Below, piece by piece: positions 36,636 through 43,601 of a DNA stretch of 64,000 nucleotides. Location: positions 1,054,001 to 1,118,000 of the forward strand of contig JAVQMD010000002.1 of the NCBI GenBank assembly GCA_032595675.1, written 5' to 3'. How positions within the stretch are numbered: the first letter of the stretch is position 1; each line of letters begins with the position of its first letter. The notes beneath the pieces were generated by a model. It was given only the letters and a program-made list of their open reading frames with translations. It was not told where the DNA came from and did no database searches. This DNA comes from Candidatus Electrothrix rattekaaiensis (GTDB taxonomy: Bacteria > Desulfobacterota > Desulfobulbia > Desulfobulbales > Desulfobulbaceae). The translations under genes and the position numbers were made by a program.

Positions 36636-36875
36636 ATGGAACAGATTCAAGAAATCAGCAGCTGGATAACATACGGCAAGGTTGCAGGAAATCGTATTTC
36701 TGTCGATCTTCCCAAAGGGTTTGACGCTCAGGAAGTGCAGATCATAATTATACCGAAAAAGAAAGTTTCCCGCCCGGCACGAGACGGATGGAAAAAAGAT
36801 TTTCAGTCAATTTCGCAATGGGACATTTCAGAAGATGATATAAACGTGAGCTCATGGCCGATAACAGAGTTCTGA
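36636..36875 (+). CDS. VapB-like antitoxin of the second module
   Basis: 79 residues. ISSWITYGKVAGNRISVDLPKGFDAQEVQIIIIPKK is a short beta-rich DNA-binding-like start, and the acidic C terminus (WDISEDDINVSSWP) is a typical toxin-wrapping tail. It starts at ATG 36636 with AAGGTAAG upstream. It overlaps the PIN toxin start by 22 bp. The exact subfamily is not recognised. Confidence 0.7.
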   Translation: MEQIQEISSWITYGKVAGNRISVDLPKGFDAQEVQIIIIPKKKVSRPARDGWKKDFQSISQWDISEDDINVSSWPITEF

Positions 36876-37246
36876 CAGATACTTCAGTAATAATTGATTT
36901 TCTCAGAAAGGCGGATAAACAGAATTCGGCACTTTGGAACATAAGAGAAAAAAACGAATGTTTTATGTCGTCCGTGACTCTGTTTGAATTGCAGTGCGGA
37001 GCAAAGACAGAAAAGCATTTCGAAGACATCCTAAAACTGCGCAGATGGATTGACACTGTTTCTTTTGACGATGAGGTCGCCGAAATTTCATCAAAAATAT
37101 ATCAGAGCCTGAAAAGGGACAACATGATGATTGAATTCAGAGATATTTTTATTGCAGCCACTGCGGTCGCCATGAATCTCCATGTCGCAACATTGAACAG
37201 AAAGCACTTTGAAAGAATCAGCGATATAGTATTACTAGAAATCTGA
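36854..37246 (+). CDS. vapC: VapC-family PIN-domain ribonuclease toxin
   Basis: 130 residues with the PIN signature: VLTDTSVIIDFLRKA (first Asp), SSVTLFELQCGA (Glu), FRDIFIAATAVAMNLHVATLNRKHF (third acid and the terminal Asn/Lys segment). It is a Mg-dependent RNase of a type II toxin-antitoxin pair with the overlapping upstream gene. Confidence 0.9.
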   Translation: MADNRVLTDTSVIIDFLRKADKQNSALWNIREKNECFMSSVTLFELQCGAKTEKHFEDILKLRRWIDTVSFDDEVAEISSKIYQSLKRDNMMIEFRDIFIAATAVAMNLHVATLNRKHFERISDIVLLEI

Positions 37247-37276
37247 TGAGAATCGAAGAGGGTATAATGCCCTAAC

Positions 37277-37336
37277 ATCAATGTGACCCACTTGATTATA
37301 AATTTCCTGTGCTCTCTGCACTCCGTAAGAATTGAT
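37277..37336 (+). repeat. 58-bp leader repeat, copy 3
   Basis: Again ATCAAT...ATTGAT with the CCCACTTGATTATAAATTTCCTGTGC core, plus a two-base insertion (CTCT). It sits just upstream of the DUF4926 gene. Confidence 0.85.
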
Positions 37337-37341
37337 GGTGA

Positions 37342-37575
37342 ATGAATAACCAACTAAAACTGCTTGATATTGTCGCTCTTGTCGAAGACTTGCCAGAACA
37401 TAGTCTTTTCCGTGGACAGGTCGGCACAATTGTCGAGATACTTGCTCCAGATGTTTATGAGGTGGAATTCAGCGACGAGGAAGGGCAGATGTATGCCATG
37501 CAGGCTCTTCGTACTGACCAACTCATGGTTCTGCATTACCATCTCCTTGATAAGAACCACCTCACATGTGCATAA
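37342..37575 (+). CDS. DUF4926 protein (putative TA-module component)
   Basis: 77 residues; LLDIVALVEDLPEHSLFRGQVGTIVEI and YEVEFSDEEGQMYAMQAL are the DUF4926 pattern, an SH3-like small beta fold. Such genes commonly neighbour DUF6883-type partners; none is visible here in the 292-bp gap that follows, which has no gene I can support. Confidence 0.8.
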   Translation: MNNQLKLLDIVALVEDLPEHSLFRGQVGTIVEILAPDVYEVEFSDEEGQMYAMQALRTDQLMVLHYHLLDKNHLTCA

Positions 37576-37867
37576 ACGCAGGCCCAGTAAATTAATTTGT
37601 TGGGCTCTGGTCGTTGTTTGCTGCCTCGTTTATTCTAGTCGTGCCCCGCTGAATATTCCCATTCACCCAAGCATTATGAACTCTCTGCTATCATTTTTAG
37701 TTAACGCTCTTTTATATTAATTCTGAATATCATTCTTTTGCCTATCCGATTTGCTCTATCTTTTTTTGTATAAAATGTCCAACAGTAGTTATTGACCATG
37801 ATATGATACAACAAGGTGTTGCTAAAAAGTTTCAATTCTTAATCAATGAGATAATAAGGAGTTAATC

Positions 37868-39073
37868 ATGAAATATCCTGAACAATGCGGTCAACGCATC
37901 ATATCTTTCGTCCTTAAATTCGTAACGATATTCCTTTCTTTTCAACTTTTGACGGCCTGTGCCGTAAACAAGCAAAACGATGTGCCCCAGAACCAGTTTA
38001 CCATTGTCGCTATTCCAGATACTCAACGCTATTACAGAGCTGAAAAAGGGAAAGCGTATTTTGCCAAGCAGATGGACTGGATTATCAATAATGCTTATAG
38101 CAAAGATGATCCTCAAGACAGCGTACCCTTTAAAAATATTGTCTTTGTTACGCACTTGGGTGATGTTATTGAGGACGGTAAGGGAGATGAAAAGCACCCT
38201 GAGTGGTTAGACTCATTACAGCACATGGGCAAGCTGGATAATGTATTACCGTATTCAGTTACATTGGGAGATCATGATTATAACGGCAATGAACGCCCTG
38301 TTGATGGTCATTCTGCATTCGTCAAATATTATGGCCCGGAACGGTACAAAAAGTACAGCTGGTACGGAGGAAGCTCAAAGAAAGGAACCAGTCATTATCA
38401 GTATTTTTCAGGTGCTGGCATTACTTTTCTTCATTTAAATATTGAAGTTGATGCCCCTGATAGCAGCAAATTTGCCCATGAAGATGATCAGCTCAAATGG
38501 GCCCAGACGATATTGGATGCCAATAAAAATACCCCGACAATTTTAACCACTCATGCCTATTTAACGGATGAAATGCATAAAGATGCCCATGGAAAACAGG
38601 TGTCTTATGAGGATGGTGGTCGTTTTGTCGGACATGAAGCAAGCCCGGAAGTCCAAAACGGTCCAAGACAACATGAGATACGCCGAGGAGGGCTTGATAT
38701 TTGGCGGGACCTAGTTAAAAAAAACAAGCAGATTTTCATGGTACTGGCTGGAAACTATCATGAATACCTGAAGGATCAGGGAGGCCGTCAAACTGCCATC
38801 ACTGGAGAATACCATCAGGTGAGCATCAACGATTTTAACCAACCTGTCATTGAAGTGCTTGTTAACTATCAGGACTATAAAAATGGTGGTGATGGATTAA
38901 TCAGGTTGGTCAATTTTGATCTTGAGAAGAATACCATCCTGTTTGAAACGTATAACACCTTTGAAGATAACTTTCGCCGTATGCATCTTCAGCCACTTCA
39001 TGGCGACAAGGAGAATCCCCGTGCCAGTGAGTTTACAATTCCTCTTAATTTCCAGGAACGTTTTGCATTTTGA
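37868..39073 (+). CDS. Calcineurin-like metallophosphoesterase lipoprotein
   Basis: 401 residues. The signal peptide ends in a lipobox LTAC (Cys31), so it is an envelope lipoprotein. Metal-binding motifs in order are AIPDTQRY, THLGDVIEDG, LGDHDYNG (His-for-Asn variant context of GNH[DE]), LTTHAYLT and VLAGNYHEY. The substrate is unknown. It is monocistronic and followed by a palindromic repeat and a strong terminator. Confidence 0.85.
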   Translation: MKYPEQCGQRIISFVLKFVTIFLSFQLLTACAVNKQNDVPQNQFTIVAIPDTQRYYRAEKGKAYFAKQMDWIINNAYSKDDPQDSVPFKNIVFVTHLGDVIEDGKGDEKHPEWLDSLQHMGKLDNVLPYSVTLGDHDYNGNERPVDGHSAFVKYYGPERYKKYSWYGGSSKKGTSHYQYFSGAGITFLHLNIEVDAPDSSKFAHEDDQLKWAQTILDANKNTPTILTTHAYLTDEMHKDAHGKQVSYEDGGRFVGHEASPEVQNGPRQHEIRRGGLDIWRDLVKKNKQIFMVLAGNYHEYLKDQGGRQTAITGEYHQVSINDFNQPVIEVLVNYQDYKNGGDGLIRLVNFDLEKNTILFETYNTFEDNFRRMHLQPLHGDKENPRASEFTIPLNFQERFAF

Positions 39074-39082
39074 GCAATTACT

Positions 39083-39156
39083 GTAGGGGCTGACCTCTGT
39101 GTCTGCCCTTTAATTTCGAGTAGCCGCAAGGGTAAACACACAGGTTTTGCCCCTAC
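39083..39156. repeat. GTAGGGGC-type imperfect palindrome
   Basis: A 74-bp inverted repeat with outer arms GTAGGGGC/GCCCCTAC and inner partly paired CCTCTGTGT and ACACACAGG blocks. It resembles dispersed REP/MITE-like elements; a related shorter palindrome is at 4493. Confidence 0.65.
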
Positions 39157-39169
39157 GACAACAAATAAA

Positions 39170-39199
39170 AAAGGCCGGAGACTACTGTCTCCGGCCTTT
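39170..39199. terminator. Bidirectional rho-independent terminator
   Basis: Perfect 13-bp stem AAAGGCCGGAGAC/GTCTCCGGCCTTT with a TACT loop, flanked by A and T runs, between the convergent phosphoesterase and cytochrome operons. Confidence 0.92.
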
Positions 39200-39230
39200 A
39201 AAACGTTACTTCGAAGAGCTGCTACGGATT

Positions 39231-40166
39231 TTAATGACCGCCGTGTTCGTCAGCACCCTTGAAGTCGTCTTCGCTCATACCACGGGGCAGGGCCGGTGGT
39301 GGCTCAGGTTTAATCGGCTGAAAGCGATGTTCCTGAACAGTGTGCGGATTATGACATTCTGTACAGGTCCACCATCGTTTTTTCCCTCCGACTTTCCATT
39401 CGCCAGTTCGCTTGCCGTGGAGACCCATCCGCCAGTCGCTGTAGAGATCACCGTGACAGCTTCCGCAGACCTTATAGGACGCATCAAAGCTGACCTCTTG
39501 CCCTTGCTGGTCAACAAGGGCGTCACGATTGGCTGCATTATGGCAGTCAAAACACCATATTGCCCCTCGTCCATGCTGTAAATTTTGGGGGTCGCTGACG
39601 ATATCCTGATGCATCATGAGCTGACGGGGATCATTCGGCAGGGTAGCCGGATCTGCACTGGGATGACAGACGCTACACTGCATGTTTGTTTGTATGATTG
39701 TTTTTAAGTGCTCCGCACGGGGCCTGATAACAGCCTCGGCAAAGTCGCCATCTGTCTTGTCGCCATAGCTCGGCATTTCACCCATAGGCTCGGTACCATC
39801 GTAGGGATCACCGTACCAGAGGACGGCCCCTGTGGTGGGTGAACACTTCACATTGGGATAACCGTACTTGGGGACTACATTATTTTTCTTTGAGAGCTCG
39901 GTGGTACCTTTGATACTTTCGAAACACTCTTCTGCTGTAGCATCAGGCGTGGCTGGTGCTGTGTCGGGCGCAGCTTGTACCGCACTAGAATCATCTTGTA
40001 CTGCGTCTTGTGCCGCGTCTTGTGCCGCATCTTGTGTAACTTCTTGTGTCACATCTTGTGCCGCAGCCTCCTCGCCCGGCATATTCTGGAGGAGCAAGCC
40101 GCCGGTTACTACGGCAAAAAGGCCGTAGAAAACCGCTGCTCTCACGTATTTTCTCCCTGAAATCAT
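39231..40166 (-). CDS. Four-haem periplasmic c-type cytochrome (last gene of NrfD operon)
   Basis: 311 residues. An N-terminal membrane segment (about 10-28, uncleaved anchor or signal peptide) is followed by a low-complexity linker of repeated TQDA/AQDA-type tetrapeptides (36-58) coded by 12-bp DNA repeats. Haem sites CxxCH are at about 164, 205, 234 and 268. It overlaps the NrfD gene by four bases, so it belongs to the same complex and would carry electrons between the FeS/NrfD module and the periplasm. Confidence 0.9.
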   Translation of the reverse strand: MISGRKYVRAAVFYGLFAVVTGGLLLQNMPGEEAAAQDVTQEVTQDAAQDAAQDAVQDDSSAVQAAPDTAPATPDATAEECFESIKGTTELSKKNNVVPKYGYPNVKCSPTTGAVLWYGDPYDGTEPMGEMPSYGDKTDGDFAEAVIRPRAEHLKTIIQTNMQCSVCHPSADPATLPNDPRQLMMHQDIVSDPQNLQHGRGAIWCFDCHNAANRDALVDQQGQEVSFDASYKVCGSCHGDLYSDWRMGLHGKRTGEWKVGGKKRWWTCTECHNPHTVQEHRFQPIKPEPPPALPRGMSEDDFKGADEHGGH

Positions 40167-41431
40167 TTTGCACCTCCACTTGTTTCCACAGTGTTGGAAT
40201 CTCGTACTTCACCGGTCAAGACACCGATAGCCCCCTTCGTGAGCAAGGTCAGCGTAATAAAGCCAACTGCCCAGATAAACAGGACGTTGAATATTTCAAT
40301 AGCGGTTGGATGATACACGGCATACTCACCCAAGGGGGTCGGACTGAAAGCCGGAAAGACCAGAACTGCTGGTTTTTCGATCAAGATGATCATGAAGACC
40401 ACAAAAGAGACCGCTGGCAACAGGCTATTGTAACTTTTCCGTATTTTGCTATTGAGCAGCAGGAAAAACGGAATCACAATCAGAGCCATGGTCGCCCAAA
40501 ACCAGGGAACATAGGCATCCAGACCGTGGTGACCATGCATCATGTACTCCAGGGAAGCAGCATGATGGGTAGCTGGATACAGCTCATTAAAAAATTCAGC
40601 GGCAAAGACCAAGATGATGATCCCCAAACTCCAAGCCATGACCTGGGAAAAGAAGTCAATAACCGAGTCCGCAATATCCATTTTACTGAATTTGCGAATC
40701 AAAAGAAAGAATATGATAATCAGGGCGGATCCCGATGCACCGGCCATGGATAAAAAGGCAAAGGGAAGAACAGCAGTATGCCACATGGAGATTGCCGCAT
40801 TGCTGCTGAGAATGAAGGCAGTTACGATATGAATGAGCGGCCCCCAAGCCACGGCTACGTAGATCAATGGGGTGTATAACTTGGTATTCATCGGTTTGCC
40901 AATATAGCGCATGTACAACAAATAAGAGACCGCCAACGCATTGATCCCCAAGTATACGTTCAGGACAATTATATCATAGGTGAGCATTGAATTGGGAAAG
41001 TTGAAAATCCCCAAACCAGGAAATGTGTGCCACGACCGTTCCGGTCGCCCCATGTGGAACATGATGAAGTTCAGGCCGATAGTCACGAAGGTCAGGGCGA
41101 TAATCTCACCCAGTACCGCCAAATCCTTCATGTCTTTACGCTTATAGATATAAGCAGGTATGACGACCAGCACTGCCGCAGCAGCAATATGGGCGGTGAA
41201 TATAAAGTTGGAGATAAACAGTTCCCAAACGATTTGGTCCGTGGCCCCGGTGACGATGAGTCCCGTGGTCATCTGCACGAAGGCGGTGTACAGGCCCACA
41301 AGGACAAAAAAAGAAAGAAAGAGCAGCCAGCCATAGTAGAGGTTTCCCCCTTTAATGGCATAACTGAAAAAGTCACGGGCGAAAGCTATCGGCTTTTCGG
41401 AAGCTGAAGCTATTTGCTTTTTCATTGTCAT
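40163..41431 (-). CDS. NrfD/PsrC-family quinone-interacting membrane subunit
   Basis: 422 residues, about ten transmembrane helices, with the NrfD/HybB/DsrP pattern (YYGWLLFLSFFVLVGLYTA, GLNFIMFHMGRPERSW). These subunits exchange electrons or protons with the menaquinone pool. The gene lies between the FeS protein and cytochrome genes with 13-bp and overlapping junctions; no molybdopterin or other catalytic subunit is present. Confidence 0.9.
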   Translation of the reverse strand: MTMKKQIASASEKPIAFARDFFSYAIKGGNLYYGWLLFLSFFVLVGLYTAFVQMTTGLIVTGATDQIVWELFISNFIFTAHIAAAAVLVVIPAYIYKRKDMKDLAVLGEIIALTFVTIGLNFIMFHMGRPERSWHTFPGLGIFNFPNSMLTYDIIVLNVYLGINALAVSYLLYMRYIGKPMNTKLYTPLIYVAVAWGPLIHIVTAFILSSNAAISMWHTAVLPFAFLSMAGASGSALIIIFFLLIRKFSKMDIADSVIDFFSQVMAWSLGIIILVFAAEFFNELYPATHHAASLEYMMHGHHGLDAYVPWFWATMALIVIPFFLLLNSKIRKSYNSLLPAVSFVVFMIILIEKPAVLVFPAFSPTPLGEYAVYHPTAIEIFNVLFIWAVGFITLTLLTKGAIGVLTGEVRDSNTVETSGGAK

Positions 41432-41444
41432 TATAGATACCTCT

Positions 41445-42509
41445 CTAATCCATGTAATAGAAAAATTTTGGGTCGGTGTTAAACGCTTCTTTAAACCGGA
41501 ACACCTTCTTGGTCGCCAAAACCTTTCTCACTTCGCTTTCAGGATCAAGCAGGTTGCCAAATTTTCTTGCACCTACTGGACAGGCTTCCACACAGGCTGG
41601 ATAGCGTCCCTCTCTCACCCTCTGTAAACAAAAGGTACATTTTTCCATGACCCCACGCATGCGAGGACGGTTCCCCAAATAATGGGTTTTGGGATTCATG
41701 TCCTCATTCGGTAACTCTGGTTCGCCCCAGTTGAAGCGGCGTGCCCAATACGGACAGGCCAATTGGCACATCCTGCAGCCGATGCACCAGTTGTAATCAA
41801 TAACGACGATTCCATTGGGATCGCGAAAGGTTGCGCGGACCGGACATGCCTTGACACAGGGCGGGTCTTCGCATTGATGGCACTGCACCGGAAAATAAAT
41901 GGCATTGTCTTCTGGAACCTGCTCCGGTTCATAGTAATGCTCAGCAGCACCGGAAAGACCAACATGTTTATCGGCATGGCCACCGGATTGGATACCGTAA
42001 TCTCCCAGGGAATTGCTGTCAGGAGAACCCTTGTGCAAATTTTCCAGTTCAAACGTGTCATTGCCTCGTTCCATGCGCAACACTCGAATCCACTGGATTG
42101 CGGGATCTCGGGATTGATTATTTTCCTTGACGCAGGCCTCAACGCAGCGACGACAACCAATACATTTCGCAATATTGAGTGCATAGCCAAACAGCACCCC
42201 ATCTGGGGCAGGCGTGTTGGCTACAGTGGTCTGCTTACCAAACTGCTCTGTATAACGCTTTTCCAAGCGGGCAATGGCTTTTTCCTTCTGGGCATCACTC
42301 ATCAACTCAAAGTGAGTCTGGAATGTTTCGCCGAGACTCACTGCCTCAGCAGTCGTTGACGTGATTGCTGGGGCAGCCACTGTTGCAGCGGCAGCAACAC
42401 CCATCTTCTTGAGGAAATCACGGCGGGATTCTTTCACCTTCCCATTGCCTTGTTCTTTCCCATCGTCCTGTTCTTTAACCATCTCGCTTTTTCTTTTGTC
42501 CTCCGACAT
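41445..42509 (-). CDS. TAT-exported ferredoxin-like iron-sulfur protein (DsrO/NrfC type)
   Basis: 354 residues. A TAT signal SRRDFLKK near 28-35 and a hydrophobic Ala-rich region predict a periplasmic protein. Four cluster-binding groups are visible: CIGCRRCVEAC, CHQCEDPPCVKACP, CIGCRMCQLACP and CTFCLQRVREGRYPAC...CP. This is the DMSO-reductase-B-like arrangement of four [4Fe-4S] clusters, wiring the NrfD subunit to the cytochrome. Confidence 0.93.
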   Translation of the reverse strand: MSEDKRKSEMVKEQDDGKEQGNGKVKESRRDFLKKMGVAAAATVAAPAITSTTAEAVSLGETFQTHFELMSDAQKEKAIARLEKRYTEQFGKQTTVANTPAPDGVLFGYALNIAKCIGCRRCVEACVKENNQSRDPAIQWIRVLRMERGNDTFELENLHKGSPDSNSLGDYGIQSGGHADKHVGLSGAAEHYYEPEQVPEDNAIYFPVQCHQCEDPPCVKACPVRATFRDPNGIVVIDYNWCIGCRMCQLACPYWARRFNWGEPELPNEDMNPKTHYLGNRPRMRGVMEKCTFCLQRVREGRYPACVEACPVGARKFGNLLDPESEVRKVLATKKVFRFKEAFNTDPKFFYYMD

Positions 42510-42547
42510 CGTGTATTGCCTCCGTTAATATGGCATCTTGAATACCC

Positions 42548-42856
42548 TCAAGATACCGTCCGGTAATGGTTACGTAGGATACGGTCAAGCATCTGTTGCT
42601 TTTCTTCCTGGGACATGATGACCAACTTTTTGCCAGCCATGATCTGCTGCTGCCGTAAACTTTCTTCGGTGCAGCGGGCACGGGCGTTCGCACCGCCGAC
42701 TTTTCCGGCAGATTTTGTGATCGCTGCCCCGGTAAAACCGGCAGCCACCACGACACCCAGTGCAGCCGTTGCCCGCCGGAGAAAGACCCGCTTGTCGGCG
42801 ATCACCTCATCCTGCCCTTTGTGCGTACTCACATTTACCATGTGCTCTTCAGCCAT
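42548..42856 (-). CDS. Small membrane-anchored/TAT-like first gene of the NrfD operon
   Basis: 102 residues from the ATG at 42856, which has an AAGGAGG site; the reading from 42946 is unlikely. It has FLRRATAALG followed by a hydrophobic stretch and a charged helical C terminus. It could be an anchor or maturation protein for the complex. No family is recognised. The FeS gene starts 38 bp downstream. Confidence 0.7.
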   Translation of the reverse strand: MAEEHMVNVSTHKGQDEVIADKRVFLRRATAALGVVVAAGFTGAAITKSAGKVGGANARARCTEESLRQQQIMAGKKLVIMSQEEKQQMLDRILRNHYRTVS

Positions 42857-43601
42857 AACGGCCTCCTTGTTTTGTACTTTTAAACCGTGTTTATGCCTTA
42901 AAAAAACAATATTTTTAGTTCCATCAGCAAGATGCGCCAAATACATAGGTCAGGCAGTGTTCACAGACCCAGAGGTACCCAAATACATACGGGGGAACAT
43001 AAGTTATTCTTACCAAAACCCTTCCGCCTCAAAAAACACAGCTACTGATTAACTGCAAACCACGCTGGCAGTCAAGGAAAAAACTGCCGTTGCAGGAAAA
43101 AGAACAGCCTAGCGGCAGAGTCTGGTCTGCTTGTCCTTACCAAGCTAAACCCGACCAATAGCCCGTACCATGAACACGGTTAAGGGGTTGTAAGAACGGC
43201 ACTATCCACTAGGTATTTGAAGTCGGGTTGGGCTTGGTTGATCAGTATCGGACCGGAACAAAACAGGCCTTATATTGTTTTTTGTATGCGGTAATGTTAC
43301 CTTGTGTTCTGTTATTTACTTTTTTGTAACGAAAAAAATCATACAAGGTTATACTCATGATTCATGAATACATGAATTACTCCGTCCAAGCTCAAACATT
43401 GGGTTCGGGCGAAGTGCGGACTGAAACGAACAAGAAGTCTCGCGCAAGAAAAAACGCTCAATTGGGAGCTGTGTAGTCATTTGTAATTTGATACCAACAT
43501 ATTGTTTTGAAACCCTCTTACTCTCGCTTTATTTGCGCTTCATTTGTCATGATCAGAAGGTTTCAGAGTTTCTCCTCTTTATACTTTATAGGCAGTAAAA
43601 T
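42857..43601. other. 745-bp intergenic region between divergent NrfD operon and AAA+ gene
   Basis: No ORF of note. It should contain both divergent promoters: on the minus strand TTGGCG and TAAAAA are 17 bp apart near 42915, which is weak. The middle holds the long-range inverted repeat listed separately, and 43385-43460 has a short imperfect inverted repeat around GCGGACT/AGTCTCGC. Confidence 0.5.
43139..43238. repeat. Structured 100-bp inverted repeat (candidate RNA or element end)
   Basis: Arms ACCAAGCTAAACCCGAC (43139-43155) and GTCGGGTTGGGCTTGGT (43222-43238) pair at 15 of 17 positions around a 66-base loop that has its own small hairpin (CCGT...ACGG). No coding sequence crosses it. Confidence 0.5.

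Noticed and set aside
35588-37336. Integron attC sites
   Set aside because: The repeat lacks the GTTRRRY/RYYYAAC core sites and lies upstream of the genes, not between cassette ends; no integrase is present.
42890-42930. Sigma-54 promoter (TGGCGC...TTGCT) upstream of the NrfD operon
   Set aside because: GG and GC are eight bases apart instead of ten, so the spacing does not fit.
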